64,000 bases of DNA from an uncultured Flavobacteriaceae bacterium (GCA_937944485.1 CALDYU010000021.1:22299-86298); one strand, 5' to 3'. Positions 16,672 through 26,262 are shown, counted from the first letter of the stretch. Made by a program: numbers and translations. The notes: generated by a model not told the origin, from the sequence alone.

Positions 16672-19173
16672 ATGAAGCATTTACTCTTAATTAGTACTCT
16701 TTTTTATTCTTTAATGGCTTTCTCACAAACAAAGGTGAGTGGTATGGTCATTGACGAAGTTGGTGAACCTATTTCTTTTGCGAATGTAATTTTCAAAAAT
16801 TCTACGCAAGGTACTATAACCAATGATGATGGTCGTTTTTATATGGAATCAGATCAAACCTATACCGCCCTTTTGGTTTCATTTATTGGCTTCGAAGACA
16901 AAGAAGTTCAACTTACTTCGAAGGTTACCTATGACATGAAAATTAGTTTGACAGAGGCAACGGAAGAATTAAATGAAATTGTGTTGATTTCAGGAAAGCA
17001 GTCTAAAAAGAACAATCCGGCGGTAGAAATTCTAAAAAAGATTTGGGCCAAAAAAAGGGTAAACGGCCTGCGTAAATTTGATCAATACGCTTTCGATAAA
17101 TATGAAAAGGTTGAGTTTGATTTAAATACGATAGATAGTGCCCTTATGAAACGAAAAATTTTCAAAGGCTTAGAATTTATATTTCAAGATTTAGATACTT
17201 CACGTATTACGGGTAAGACCTATCTGCCCATTTTCCTGAATGAAACCTTTTCTAAGGTATATGGTGATAACCGTATTAATGAAGAAAAAGAAAATATTCT
17301 TGGCAATAAAACTTCTGGTTTTGATAGCAATCAAGCTATTATTGCTTTCGTAGCAGATTTGTATCAAGAATATGATGTGTATGACAATTATTTGAAATTT
17401 TTTGACAAGAGTTTTACGAGTCCGTTGTCAAGAACAGGGGTTGATACGTATAATTACGCTTTACGTGATAGCGCCTATATTGATAATAAATGGTGTTATA
17501 ATATCGTCTATTACCCCAGGCGAAAGAACGAACTGACTTTTAAAGGTGATTTTTGGGTAAATGACTCAACTTATGCTATAAAAAACATCAATTTAGAAGT
17601 TACTAAAAGTGCCAATATAAATTGGGTAAAGGAGATTTATATTGAACAAGAGTTTGATGTAGTTAACGATTCCGTTTTTCTTTTAAAGCGTGATTATATG
17701 TTGAGTGATTTCAGTTTTAGAAAAAAAGAAAATTCTAAGGGAGTCTACGGAAAAAGAACTACGGTTTATGATAATTATGTTTTTGATGAAGAAAAGCCAA
17801 GAGATTTTTATCAAAAAGATAAGAACCCATTTGATATCAATACCGTAATAAAAGATGATGATTTTTGGACGAAGAACCGATTGGAAGAACTGAATAAAGA
17901 CGAATCAGGAATATACAAATTACTTGATACCTTAAAAACGGTTCCAAAGTTTAAAACATATTATAATATCGTAAGTATACTAGGTTCAGGGTATGTTGAA
18001 ATTGATAAATGGGATCTCGATATTGGCTCCGTTTATGATGTCTTCGGATTTAATGATGCTGAAGGGCCTCGTTTGCGAGCGGGAGCACGAACTTTTTTCG
18101 GGTCTAATGACACATGGCGACTGGAAGGTTATACCGCCTATGGTTTTACTGATAAAAAATTTAAGTATGGTATTTCAGGGAAGTTTTTACTCGATAGAAA
18201 TAGTCGACTGATTGTTTCTGGTGGCAATCGAAGGGATATTGAGCAACTAGGTGGCAGCCTTACGGCCACAAATGATGTTTTAGGAAGAAGTATTGCCTCA
18301 TCAACCTTGCTTACCGTTGGTGCAAATAATCGATTGACAAATATTAACTTAAGTGCATTTAACCTTGAGATTGAACCGATAACGAACTTGAGAGTTGGTA
18401 TAGGCAGCACGTTTCGAACCCTTAGCTCGGCGCTACCCAATGATTTCAGTTTAGATTATATAAATAATGACGCACCCAATGGTGTTTCCTCTGAGATTCG
18501 ACAGCTTGATTTGAATGCCTTACTTATTTATACTCCTGGCAAAAAAACGATCGGTTATGGTGTAGAAAGAGCTGATGTAAATGACACCTATAGCACCTTG
18601 CTTTTTAGTTATACCAAGGGATTAAATAGTATTTTAGATAGCGATTTTGCCTATGACAAATTACAATTTTCGTATACACAACCTTGGCAAATCGGGGGGT
18701 TTGGTAGACTCTTTACGACGCTTGAACTTGGAAAAACTTTTGGAGATGTACCCCTAGGATTACTTAGTGTTATACCTGGCAATCAAACCATATTTTCAAA
18801 TTACGGAACCTTTACAAACCTTGATTTTTACGAATTTGTAAGTGATACGTACGTCTCGCTACATATGCAGCATAATTTTAATGGCAGGTTATTTTCAAGA
18901 ATACCCTTTTTGCGTAAATTAAATCTTCGTGAAGTTATTGGTTTGAGAGGTGTTTGGGGAGAACTCTCAGCCGCTAATTTAGCCTTGAACCAACCAGCAA
19001 CGGTAAACACCCAATTACGAGCGCCTACAGACCGTATTTACTATGAATATTCGATAGGCGTTGGTAATATATTTAGAGTATTGCGTATTGATTTCAATTT
19101 TAGAGGAAACTATCTCGATAGTCCTGATGTGCGACCTTTTGGAGTGACTGGTACGTTCGGGTTTAGTTTTTAG
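16672..19173 (+). CDS. DUF5686 / CarboxypepD_reg-like outer-membrane protein
   Basis: An 833-residue exported protein started at the ATG at 16672, where a signal peptide begins (MKHLLLISTLFYSLMAFSQ). An ATG 42 bases upstream would place non-signal residues first. Residues about 20-105 form a carboxypeptidase-regulatory-like beta-sandwich (VSGMVIDEVGEPISFANVIF, STQGTITNDDGRF, LLVSFIGFEDKEV). The DUF5686 opening follows (KKNNPAVEILKKIWAKKRVNG). The C-terminal 350 residues alternate like a beta-barrel and end FGVTGTFGFSF with terminal Phe, as expected of outer-membrane proteins. The role is unknown; family members are widespread in Bacteroidota. Confidence 0.87.
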   Translation: MKHLLLISTLFYSLMAFSQTKVSGMVIDEVGEPISFANVIFKNSTQGTITNDDGRFYMESDQTYTALLVSFIGFEDKEVQLTSKVTYDMKISLTEATEELNEIVLISGKQSKKNNPAVEILKKIWAKKRVNGLRKFDQYAFDKYEKVEFDLNTIDSALMKRKIFKGLEFIFQDLDTSRITGKTYLPIFLNETFSKVYGDNRINEEKENILGNKTSGFDSNQAIIAFVADLYQEYDVYDNYLKFFDKSFTSPLSRTGVDTYNYALRDSAYIDNKWCYNIVYYPRRKNELTFKGDFWVNDSTYAIKNINLEVTKSANINWVKEIYIEQEFDVVNDSVFLLKRDYMLSDFSFRKKENSKGVYGKRTTVYDNYVFDEEKPRDFYQKDKNPFDINTVIKDDDFWTKNRLEELNKDESGIYKLLDTLKTVPKFKTYYNIVSILGSGYVEIDKWDLDIGSVYDVFGFNDAEGPRLRAGARTFFGSNDTWRLEGYTAYGFTDKKFKYGISGKFLLDRNSRLIVSGGNRRDIEQLGGSLTATNDVLGRSIASSTLLTVGANNRLTNINLSAFNLEIEPITNLRVGIGSTFRTLSSALPNDFSLDYINNDAPNGVSSEIRQLDLNALLIYTPGKKTIGYGVERADVNDTYSTLLFSYTKGLNSILDSDFAYDKLQFSYTQPWQIGGFGRLFTTLELGKTFGDVPLGLLSVIPGNQTIFSNYGTFTNLDFYEFVSDTYVSLHMQHNFNGRLFSRIPFLRKLNLREVIGLRGVWGELSAANLALNQPATVNTQLRAPTDRIYYEYSIGVGNIFRVLRIDFNFRGNYLDSPDVRPFGVTGTFGFSF

Positions 19174-19207
19174 TTTAGGCTTATTTTTGTTAAATTCTGG
19201 AAATAAA

Positions 19208-19256
19208 AAAAACAGTAAGATATGTTATTTTAAACACATTATATCTTACTGTTTTT
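19208..19256. terminator. Bidirectional terminator hairpin
   Basis: A 16-bp stem is formed by AAAAACAGTAAGATAT (19208-19223) and ATATCTTACTGTTTTT (19241-19256). T runs on either strand allow termination of both the DUF5686 gene (+) and the small-gene pair (-). Confidence 0.85.
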
Positions 19257-19262
19257 CAATGA

Positions 19263-19439
19263 CTAAAGGGCTTTGTTTTTTGATTTGTTAACAAAGTAAA
19301 TGACACCTGCACTAATTTCAAAGAGCAACCCTATTGACAAAAAAATACTAGAATATTCTATTTTGAGTATTTTTAAAAAAGCACCAATCATTAATATTAA
19401 GGCTCCTATTAGTAATAGTTTTAGAGGTTTTATATTCAT
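19263..19439 (-). CDS. Small two-helix membrane protein, GldL-like in pattern
   Basis: A 58-residue frame from the ATG at 19439 to the TAG at 19263. It reads as two hydrophobic helices, KLLLIGALILMIGAFLKIL (about 7-25) and IFLSIGLLFEISAGVIYFV (about 32-50), with a basic tail NKSKNKAL. The GA-LK-I and G-LFE patterns recall the two N-terminal helices of the gliding-motility motor protein GldL, but without its cytoplasmic domain. Homology is an impression, not shown. It lies 22 bases after the lipoprotein gene on the same strand and before a terminator, which supports it as a real gene. Confidence 0.6.
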   Translation of the reverse strand: MNIKPLKLLLIGALILMIGAFLKILKIEYSSIFLSIGLLFEISAGVIYFVNKSKNKAL

Positions 19440-19461
19440 TGTATATGATTTTGGTTAAACA

Positions 19462-20100
19462 TTATTTACTTTCTTGACAAAGGCATAAAGCAGAGATTAA
19501 AAGTGGTACTGGCGGATTTGTCCAATATGCTACCCAGCAAACGAAGCAATCTTCGACGAATTCATCATATTCTCTATCTTCACACTCGCTTTGTGTTTCA
19601 CCAGACTTCCTTTGACAAACACCCTTAGCGCTTTTCGAAGTTAAGGAACTAGATATAAATAGTTCATCATTGTATTTGTGTCGTATACTAAGAAATTCCT
19701 TGTAATCAATTTCTTTTTCACTCAAAATACTTTTTTTACCATCTATTTCGATAGTTTTAAAAAGCTTATAAAAATTTAAGTCATTTTTGTTTTGAGCTAT
19801 ATATAAGTTTTGATTATTCGAACTAATTTGATATTCTGTTACCCTATATCCATTTTTTAGTTTTAATGTACTTAGAATTTCATCTTTAAACGATACATCG
19901 CTTATTTTTTCTATGCCTAATTTATTATACAGTAAGTTGGAAACTTCTTTTTCTGATAACTTTTCGGCTTCTCTATTTAATTCATTTTGTGTATATAATT
20001 TGCCATTAAAATATAATCCTCTTTCTACGGTTTCATTATTACTAGTACATGAGAGAATAAATAACGTGATACTGGCGAGGAAATATTTGATTACTTTAAT
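19462..20100 (-). CDS. Uncharacterised lipoprotein with no normal start codon
   Basis: An open frame runs from about 20139 to the stop at 19462. It encodes a clear lipoprotein signal, KVIKYFLASITLFILSC with the lipobox Cys (about residue 17), then a hydrophilic body of about 180 residues and a cysteine-rich end (GVCQRKSGETQSECE, EDCFVCW, ISALCLCQESK). There is no in-frame ATG before the signal. An ATG at 20107 is out of frame by one base in ATGCAAAATTAAAG; losing one A would give M-Q-I-K-V-I-K. The coordinates assume initiation at the ATT at 20100. Either an unusual start or a one-base insertion in an A run is implied. The function is unknown. Confidence 0.6.
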   Translation of the reverse strand: MKVIKYFLASITLFILSCTSNNETVERGLYFNGKLYTQNELNREAEKLSEKEVSNLLYNKLGIEKISDVSFKDEILSTLKLKNGYRVTEYQISSNNQNLYIAQNKNDLNFYKLFKTIEIDGKKSILSEKEIDYKEFLSIRHKYNDELFISSSLTSKSAKGVCQRKSGETQSECEDREYDEFVEDCFVCWVAYWTNPPVPLLISALCLCQESK

Positions 20101-20142
20101 TTTGCATAAATTTCTTTTTTTCGAGTGAAAGGATATTATTTA

Positions 20143-20565
20143 TTTTTTTGTTATGAATTAATAACTTTTTTAGATATGTATTTTACAATTAAATGAATAA
20201 ATAGGTATCTATTTTGAGGTTTCACCTACAAAGGTTTAGTCAAATAAACATGGACTTCTTATAAACATAATGTTTCAGCTTTAAATCGTAAATAAATTAT
20301 AAGTTTTTTCTTATTCAAAATTAGGTCTATTGTGTTGTAATATATGCAAGTAAAACCTCATAAAAGTGGAGGTTTTTCCATTATTTTTAATATTTAACAA
20401 ATAATTAATAGGAAAAATCTTAATTATATTTAAAATAATAAAATTGCTCTTATTTGAAATCCCTGGTTCATTTTTTAGATTAAACCTAAAACAGTACTTA
20501 CTTGATAAAGTTTTATTTAACCTAGATTTAATAATAATACTAAGCTTCGAAACAGTACGTTAAGG
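20143..20565. other. AT-rich gene-free stretch
   Basis: Very AT-rich and without a credible gene. Its only feature is a hairpin with arms AAAACCTC (20352-20359) and GAGGTTTT (20369-20376) followed by TTCC. This is a weak terminator-like structure on the plus strand with no gene immediately before it. Confidence 0.5.
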
Positions 20566-20573
20566 TATCTTTG
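20566..20573 (+). promoter_or_regulatory. Probable -7 promoter element (TATCTTTG)
   Basis: TATCTTTG matches TAnnTTTG and lies 18 bases before the ppa ATG, implying a very short leader. Consensus-based only. Confidence 0.45.
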
Positions 20574-20591
20574 CCATCCTAAATACGCACC

Positions 20592-21116
20592 ATGAGTAAG
20601 AAAGAAATAACATTTGATGTCTTAGTTGAGATTCCGAAAGGCAGTCGTAACAAGTATGAGTACGATTTTACTTTAAATAAAATTAGGTTTGATAGAACCC
20701 TCTTCTCGTCGATGATGTACCCTGGTGATTATGGCTTTATTCCTGAGACATTGGCTTTAGACAAAGATCCCTTAGATGTCTTGGTACTATGTACTGAGCC
20801 AACATACCCAATGGTAGTGGTTGAAGTAAAACCTATTGGTGTGTTTCACATGGCCGATGAAAAAGGACCCGATGAGAAAATAATTTGTGTGCCAGTTTCT
20901 GACCCTATCTGGAATCAGAAAAATGATTTGTCAGATATAAATCCGCACAGAAAAAAAGAAATTGAACATTTTTTTCAAGTTTATAAAGACTTAGAAAAGA
21001 AAAAAGTTGATGTTGGCGGATGGGGTAATGCTGAAGAAGCTCGAAAGATTTACCACGAGTGTGTTAAGCGCTACGAAGAGAGTGAACATAAGAAGAAACG
21101 CACTTTTACAATTTAG
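20592..21116 (+). CDS. ppa: Soluble inorganic pyrophosphatase (family I)
   Basis: Hydrolyses pyrophosphate to phosphate in the cytoplasm. The 174-residue protein shows the family I pattern: EIPKGSRNKYEYD, MMYPGDYGFIPETLALDKDPLDVLVL (with the conserved acidic metal ligands in DKDPLDVLV), KIICVPVSDP and a C-terminal HFFQVYKDLE. The membrane pyrophosphatase follows but is separated by a strong terminator, so the two are separately regulated. Confidence 0.96.
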   Translation: MSKKEITFDVLVEIPKGSRNKYEYDFTLNKIRFDRTLFSSMMYPGDYGFIPETLALDKDPLDVLVLCTEPTYPMVVVEVKPIGVFHMADEKGPDEKIICVPVSDPIWNQKNDLSDINPHRKKEIEHFFQVYKDLEKKKVDVGGWGNAEEARKIYHECVKRYEESEHKKKRTFTI

Positions 21117-21135
21117 ATAGGTTTCTAATGTTATA

Positions 21136-21168
21136 AAGCCACTTTTTATGCTAAAAGTGGCTTTTTTT
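21136..21168 (+). terminator. Rho-independent terminator after ppa
   Basis: An 11-bp stem is formed by AAGCCACTTTT (21136-21146) and AAAAGTGGCTT (21153-21163), followed by a T run. Confidence 0.9.
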
Positions 21169-21227
21169 ATTCTATATGATTTTAGTACATTAGCAGCCGT
21201 TAAAAAAAACTAAAACAACTAAACGAA

Positions 21228-23672
21228 ATGGAATTAATAATTCAATTATTACCAGTATTTGGTGTCGTAGCCCTTCTTTATGTGGCTTGGAAAAATGCTT
21301 GGGTTGGAAAGCAAGAAGTCGGTAACGACAAAATGGCGCGAATTGCCAAAAATATTGCGGATGGTGCGATGTCTTTCCTAAAAGCTGAGTACAAAATACT
21401 TTCAGTTTTTGTAGTAGCGGTGGCTATACTTTTATTCTTTAAGGGAAGCAATGAGGAAGGTTCTCACGGAATGGTGGCACTTTCATTTGTTGTAGGTGCA
21501 ATTTGTTCAGCATTAGCAGGGTTTATTGGGATGAAGGTTGCAACTAAAGCGAATGTTAGAACAACACAAGCGGCAAAAACATCTTTAGGAAAAGCCTTAG
21601 AAGTAGCTTTCGCTGGGGGCGCTGTTATGGGACTTGGTGTTGTAGGTCTAGGTGTTTTAGGACTAAGCGGATTGTTTATGGCTTATCAACAAATATGGCC
21701 AGGTGCTGAAAACTTAAATCTAGTATTGAATGTACTATCTGGGTTTTCTCTAGGTGCGTCTTCTATTGCACTTTTTGCAAGAGTTGGTGGTGGTATTTAT
21801 ACCAAAGCTGCTGATGTTGGTGCAGATTTAGTAGGAAAGGTAGAAGCAGGTATTCCTGAAGATCACCCGTTGAATCCTGCTACGATTGCCGATAACGTAG
21901 GTGATAACGTAGGTGATGTTGCTGGTATGGGGGCTGACCTTTTTGAGTCTTATGTAGGATCTATTATAGGTACGATGGTTTTAGGGGCATTTATTATCAC
22001 GCCAGATTTTGATGGTTTAGGTGCAGTATATCTTCCTTTAGTTTTAGCCGCGGTAGGAATTTTAATGTCTATCGTTGGTACATTCTTTGTAAGAGTGAAA
22101 GATGGTGGAAATCCGCAAACAGCTTTGAATATTGGTGAATTTGGTTCTGCATTGTTGATGGTAGTAGCTTCTTATTTTATCATTACTGCTATGGTTCCTG
22201 AAACTATTGAAGGTTTGCCAATGGGTGCTATGGGAATATTTTATGCAACGCTTGCAGGTCTTGTAGCAGGTTTAGGTGTAGGTAAGATTACTGAATATTA
22301 TACAGGTACAGGTACCAAACCTGTAAACTCTATTGTTGCGCAATCTGAAACAGGTGCGGCAACAAATATTATTGCTGGTCTAGGGGTAGGTATGATGTCT
22401 ACAGCTATTCCAATTTTATTAATTGCTGCTGCAATTATTGTTTCGCACATGTGTGCAGGTTTATACGGTATCGCTATTGCAGCGGTAGGTATGTTAGCAA
22501 ATACGGGTATTCAGTTAGCTGTTGATGCTTATGGTCCTATTTCAGATAATGCAGGTGGTATTGCTGAAATGGCAGAATTAGAACCAGAAGTACGCGAGCG
22601 TACGGATAAATTAGATGCTGTTGGTAATACAACCGCTGCTATCGGTAAAGGTTTTGCAATTGCTTCTGCTGCTTTAACGGCATTGGCTTTATTCTCTGCT
22701 TTCATGAAAGTTGCGAATGTTAGTTCTATTGATGTATCGCAACCGAAAATCATGGCGGGTCTTTTGGTAGGTGCAATGTTACCTTTTGTATTTTCCGCAC
22801 TTTCTATGAATGCTGTTGGTCGCGCTGCGATGGCGATGATTGAAGAAGTTCGTCGTCAGTTTAGAGATATTCCACAATTGAAAGCTGCATTGGAAGTGAT
22901 GCGAGCGGTCGATTCAGATATGTCGAAAGCAACACCAGAACAACGTGCTATTTTTGATGAAGCTGACGGATTAGCAGAATACGATAAATGTGTTGACATT
23001 TCTACGAAAGCTTCTATTAAAGAAATGGTATTACCAGGTTTATTAGCGATTATCGTTCCAGTTGCTGTTGGTTTTATTGGTGGTGCTGAAATGCTAGGTG
23101 GCTTACTGGCAGGGGTTACTTCTGCGGGAGTTTTAATGGCAATCTTCCAATCTAACGCTGGTGGTGCTTGGGATAATGCGAAGAAGATGATTGAATCTGA
23201 CGGTCGTAAAGGTTCTGATGCGCACAAAGCTGCCGTTGTTGGTGATACGGTCGGAGATCCTTTTAAAGATACTTCAGGTCCTTCTTTGAACATCTTACTG
23301 AAATTGATGTCTGTTGTTGCTTTGGTTATTGCACCAAGTATAGCTATGTCAGGTGATTCAATGATGGCAAGTGCTAGCGTTCAAAATGTATGGATTGATG
23401 AAGATGGTACAAAACATGAACTTACAGGTAAAGAAATTCATTTTTCCGATGCTAAACAGAATAAGCTTGAAAAGCAAGTGCGTGTCGAAGTTGAGAAAAT
23501 GGACAATGGTATGGCTAAAGGCATTATAACGACTACAGTTACTGAGAATGGCGAAGAAAAAATAACTGAAGAAGTCTTAGAAGGTACTATGGAAGAAGTA
23601 AAAGCTAAAGTAAAGGCCTACAGTGCTAAAAAAGGAAACGCTAAAATTGTAATTGAGACCGATGAAAATTAG
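21228..23672 (+). CDS. hppA: Ion-pumping membrane pyrophosphatase (K+-dependent type)
   Basis: Integral membrane enzyme that couples pyrophosphate hydrolysis to H+ and/or Na+ export. The 814-residue protein has many hydrophobic helices and the substrate-site segment [19 protein letters not shown] followed by [27 protein letters not shown]. It also has the later sites [15 protein letters not shown] and [18 protein letters not shown]. The [10 protein letters not shown] motif near residue 466 has Ala where K+-independent enzymes have Lys, so K+ dependence is expected. The last 100 residues form a charged, non-membrane tail absent from the minimal family. Whether Na+ or H+ is moved cannot be told. 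Confidence 0.95.
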   Translation: MELIIQLLPVFGVVALLYVAWKNAWVGKQEVGNDKMARIAKNIADGAMSFLKAEYKILSVFVVAVAILLFFKGSNEEGSHGMVALSFVVGAICSALAGFIGMKVATKANVRTTQAAKTSLGKALEVAFAGGAVMGLGVVGLGVLGLSGLFMAYQQIWPGAENLNLVLNVLSGFSLGASSIALFARVGGGIYTKAADVGADLVGKVEAGIPEDHPLNPATIADNVGDNVGDVAGMGADLFESYVGSIIGTMVLGAFIITPDFDGLGAVYLPLVLAAVGILMSIVGTFFVRVKDGGNPQTALNIGEFGSALLMVVASYFIITAMVPETIEGLPMGAMGIFYATLAGLVAGLGVGKITEYYTGTGTKPVNSIVAQSETGAATNIIAGLGVGMMSTAIPILLIAAAIIVSHMCAGLYGIAIAAVGMLANTGIQLAVDAYGPISDNAGGIAEMAELEPEVRERTDKLDAVGNTTAAIGKGFAIASAALTALALFSAFMKVANVSSIDVSQPKIMAGLLVGAMLPFVFSALSMNAVGRAAMAMIEEVRRQFRDIPQLKAALEVMRAVDSDMSKATPEQRAIFDEADGLAEYDKCVDISTKASIKEMVLPGLLAIIVPVAVGFIGGAEMLGGLLAGVTSAGVLMAIFQSNAGGAWDNAKKMIESDGRKGSDAHKAAVVGDTVGDPFKDTSGPSLNILLKLMSVVALVIAPSIAMSGDSMMASASVQNVWIDEDGTKHELTGKEIHFSDAKQNKLEKQVRVEVEKMDNGMAKGIITTTVTENGEEKITEEVLEGTMEEVKAKVKAYSAKKGNAKIVIETDEN

Positions 23673-23692
23673 ATCTTAATTTTGTTATAAAT

Positions 23693-23727
23693 AAAGCCTT
23701 GCGATATAGATCACAAGGCTTTTTTAT
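23693..23727. terminator. Terminator between convergent hppA and TonB-fragment gene
   Basis: A 9-bp stem is formed by AAAGCCTTG (23693-23701) and CAAGGCTTT (23714-23722), followed by a T run on the plus strand. It overlaps the stop of the minus-strand gene at 23724. Confidence 0.85.
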
Positions 23728-23933
23728 TTTGCCTTTGTCTCTAAAATTACAGCACTATCTTTTTTGGTAATTTGTTCAGTACGTAACTCTTCTAGATCAT
23801 AACCGCCATTATCATCATCGAATTTCCACTCTAGAATGAAATAAGTCAGCATGAGTATAGCTAGTAATCCCAATAAAAAATAAATACCTTTTTTTCGATT
23901 CAAATCTTGTTTTGGATACTTTTTAAGTTTCAT
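23724..23933 (-). CDS. Short TonB-like N-terminal protein (no TonB C-terminal domain)
   Basis: A 69-residue protein from the ATG at 23933 (MKLKKYPKQDLNRKKG). It has one membrane helix (IYFLLGLLAILMLTYFILEW) followed by an acidic tail. It closely parallels the first 50 residues of the TonB immediately upstream: KK-P-K-DL, then (I/L)YF..GL, LEWK and NYD/GGYD. The proline-rich spacer and C-terminal domain are absent and the frame ends cleanly. It starts 71 bases after the TonB gene on the same strand. It could be a truncated duplicate or a dedicated small partner of the transducer complex. Confidence 0.7.
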   Translation of the reverse strand: MKLKKYPKQDLNRKKGIYFLLGLLAILMLTYFILEWKFDDDNGGYDLEELRTEQITKKDSAVILETKAK

Positions 23934-24004
23934 GGCCAATAGCTTATAAAATAAACCATCCCTCGGATAGTAGGATGGTTTAATTATGCACAATGACTAT
24001 GCCA

Positions 24005-24715
24005 TTATTGTTGTAACTTAAAGGTAATAGGAATATTAAATGGAACTCTTACTGCTCTTCCGCGCTGTTTTGCAGGAGTCATTTGTGGTAGCTTCGTAAT
24101 GATTCTTTTAGCTTCCGAGCCTAGGTTTTTGTCTGGGCTTCTGGCAATTTGAATGTTTCCGATGCTTCCATCTTTTTGAATAACAAAATGCATGTAAACT
24201 TTGCCCTGAATGCCCATTTCTTGAGCAATTTCAGGGTATCTAAAATTCTTTCTTACGTGTTTTTGAATTTTTTCATTAAAACATGCCTTCTTATCTGAGG
24301 CTTTTTCACAACCAGGAAAAACAGGCGCCTCTTCTACCAATATAAAAGGCACATCAAGATCTTCTTCTATTACACCAACATCAATATCTTCCATTTTTAA
24401 AATTTTAGTATCTGGACCTGGCTCTGGAATGTCGATAACGGTTTCAATTATCGGTTCGTCATCTTCTACAACTAGAATCTCTTCTGGGGTTATTGGAGGT
24501 GCAGGAGGTTTGGGTTGTTCTATTTTAAATACCTCCAATTCTTCATTCAAATCTTCATCCAGATGCATGCTCGTATCATAGTTAGGTTCGTCATAAAAGG
24601 TTTTCCATTCTAATGCGGTATAGCTCAATGCCAATACCATGAATAGGCCAGCAACAAAGTACAAGTTGCTGTTTTGGGTCAAATCTTTTTTTGGATTCTT
24701 TTTTACTTCCATCAT
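24005..24715 (-). CDS. tonB: Energy transducer TonB
   Basis: Inner-membrane-anchored periplasmic protein that passes ExbBD energy to outer-membrane receptors. The 236-residue protein has an N-terminal helix (NLYFVAGLFMVLALSYTALEW, about 15-35), an acidic/proline spacer (QPKPPAPPITPEEILVVEDDEP, VIDIPEPGPD), and a TonB C-terminal domain: EEAPVFPGCEKASDKKACFNEKI, NFRYPEIAQEMGIQGKVYMHFVIQKDGSI, LPQMTPAKQRGRAVRVPFNIPITFKLQQ. It starts MM; either Met may be used. No exbB or exbD is adjacent. The C-terminal domain is closely related to that at 9302-10120. Confidence 0.92.
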   Translation of the reverse strand: MMEVKKNPKKDLTQNSNLYFVAGLFMVLALSYTALEWKTFYDEPNYDTSMHLDEDLNEELEVFKIEQPKPPAPPITPEEILVVEDDEPIIETVIDIPEPGPDTKILKMEDIDVGVIEEDLDVPFILVEEAPVFPGCEKASDKKACFNEKIQKHVRKNFRYPEIAQEMGIQGKVYMHFVIQKDGSIGNIQIARSPDKNLGSEAKRIITKLPQMTPAKQRGRAVRVPFNIPITFKLQQ

Positions 24716-24938
24716 TTAAGGTTTTTATCCGCCGATAGGCGAAAGGGTTTAACATTCTTTTCAAGACTACTGCATGCATATCCGGAGTACATACAGTCCG
24801 TTTTTAGGCTCGATAAATGTTTCCATAAACCTATGCGAAGAAAGTTATGTAAAAAAGGAAGAATGAGGGAACGTTGCTTTTCAGTGAGTTAAAGACCAAT
24901 GGGAATAAGGGAATTATTTTATAAGCGTCGATCAAATA

Positions 24939-25646
24939 CTAAAAATAATCTAACGCCGTGCCAACTTCTAGCTCGTAAGGAGCCTTATCTTTTTCAAAAA
25001 TTCGAGCAGTGAGTGTCTGGCCTTTAAGAATAATTTGATCATTCAGAAGTCTTAGCCAACTGCCTTCTCGTAAACCGACAACAGGAATATCATTGAACTT
25101 ATGAAACTCTTTAATTCGGGTTTCACGAGTTTCTCCGTTATGCTTCAAATTCGGAATAGGGTCTAAATAATGCGGATTGATATTAAAAGGAACCAGGCCT
25201 AAGGTTTCAAAACTAGGTGGGTATACAATAGGCATATCATTTGAAGTTTTGATACTTGGCCCAGCGATATTGCTGCCAGCACTTGTGCCTAAATAAGGAG
25301 TGCCATTTGTTATCACTTCTCGAAGGGGTTGCATTAAGCCTTGTTTATAAAGTTCAGAAATTAGAACAAAAGAATTGCCTCCACCAGTGAATATTCCTTT
25401 CGCGTTTTTTATTGCTTCAATTTGATTTGAAAACGTATGAATTCCCTTTAACGATTTTCCTATTTTATGAAACGCCATAAAGGCAAAGGCCGTGTAGTCG
25501 TCATGCGACATACCGCTAGGTCTTGCATAAGGGATAAATAGAATTTCATCTACTTCTGCAAATAAATCGTTAAGAGGCTCGAAAAGGTAATCTAAATAAG
25601 TGCCGCCGTAGAGGGTTGAAGTACTGGCAAGTAGGGCATTGACCAT
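24939..25646 (-). CDS. pepE: Dipeptidase E (peptidase S51)
   Basis: Cytoplasmic serine dipeptidase with preference for N-terminal Asp in known members. The 235-residue protein starts at the ATG at 25646 (MVNALLASTSTLYGG); an upstream start would overlap the kinase gene. Motifs are FTGGGNSFVLISEL, the nucleophile serine in GTSAGSNIAG, and NINPHYLDP, with the catalytic His in the expected place. It begins one base after the kinase stop codon, so translation is probably coupled. Confidence 0.92.
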   Translation of the reverse strand: MVNALLASTSTLYGGTYLDYLFEPLNDLFAEVDEILFIPYARPSGMSHDDYTAFAFMAFHKIGKSLKGIHTFSNQIEAIKNAKGIFTGGGNSFVLISELYKQGLMQPLREVITNGTPYLGTSAGSNIAGPSIKTSNDMPIVYPPSFETLGLVPFNINPHYLDPIPNLKHNGETRETRIKEFHKFNDIPVVGLREGSWLRLLNDQIILKGQTLTARIFEKDKAPYELEVGTALDYF

Positions 25647-25647
25647 T

Positions 25648-26262
25648 TTAGAACAAACCGTTGATTTCAGCATCGATTTTATTAATAATCTCACCCAAAT
25701 CTTCAGGCTTATCTACAAAATCAAGTTCGTCGACATCAATAATTAAGAGGTTGCCTTTTTCATAGCCATGCACCCAGGCTTCATAGCGCTCATTCAATCT
25801 GCTCAAATAATCTATTGATATGCTATTTTCATATTCGCGACCACGTTTATGAATTTGTTTTACAAGGTTCGGAATAGAACTACGTAAATAGATTAATAAA
25901 TCTGGTGGCTGAACCAAGCTTTCCATTAATTCGAACAAACTCGAATAATTGGTAAAATCTCTATTGGTCATTAAGCCCATTGCATGCAGATTAGGCGCAA
26001 ATATATAGGCATCCTCATAAATAGTACGATCTTGAATGATGCTCTTACCCGATTCACGAATTTTAAGAATTTGGCGATAGCGATGGTTTAAAAAATAAAT
26101 TTGAAGGTTGAAACTCCAACGTTCCATTTGTGTATAAAAATCATCTAAATACGGATTATCGACAACATCTTCAAAGTTCGCTTCCCACTTATAATGTTTG
26201 GCAAGTAATTTTGTCAAAGTGGTTTTTCCGGCTCCGATGTTTCCCGCAACGGCAATGTGCAT
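25648..26262 (-). CDS. Deoxynucleoside kinase
   Basis: Phosphorylates deoxynucleosides for salvage (dNK/dGK/dAK family). The 204-residue protein has the P-loop AVAGNIGAGKTTLTKLLA (4-21), the substrate-binding YLDDFYTQMERWSFNLQIYFLNHRY block, the DRTIYEDAYIFAPNLH motif with the conserved DR-YED residues, and the lid segment KRGREYENSI. Substrate preference cannot be read. It precedes pepE in a two-gene unit and complements the nucleoside transporter and thyA elsewhere in the window. Confidence 0.94.
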   Translation of the reverse strand: MHIAVAGNIGAGKTTLTKLLAKHYKWEANFEDVVDNPYLDDFYTQMERWSFNLQIYFLNHRYRQILKIRESGKSIIQDRTIYEDAYIFAPNLHAMGLMTNRDFTNYSSLFELMESLVQPPDLLIYLRSSIPNLVKQIHKRGREYENSISIDYLSRLNERYEAWVHGYEKGNLLIIDVDELDFVDKPEDLGEIINKIDAEINGLF

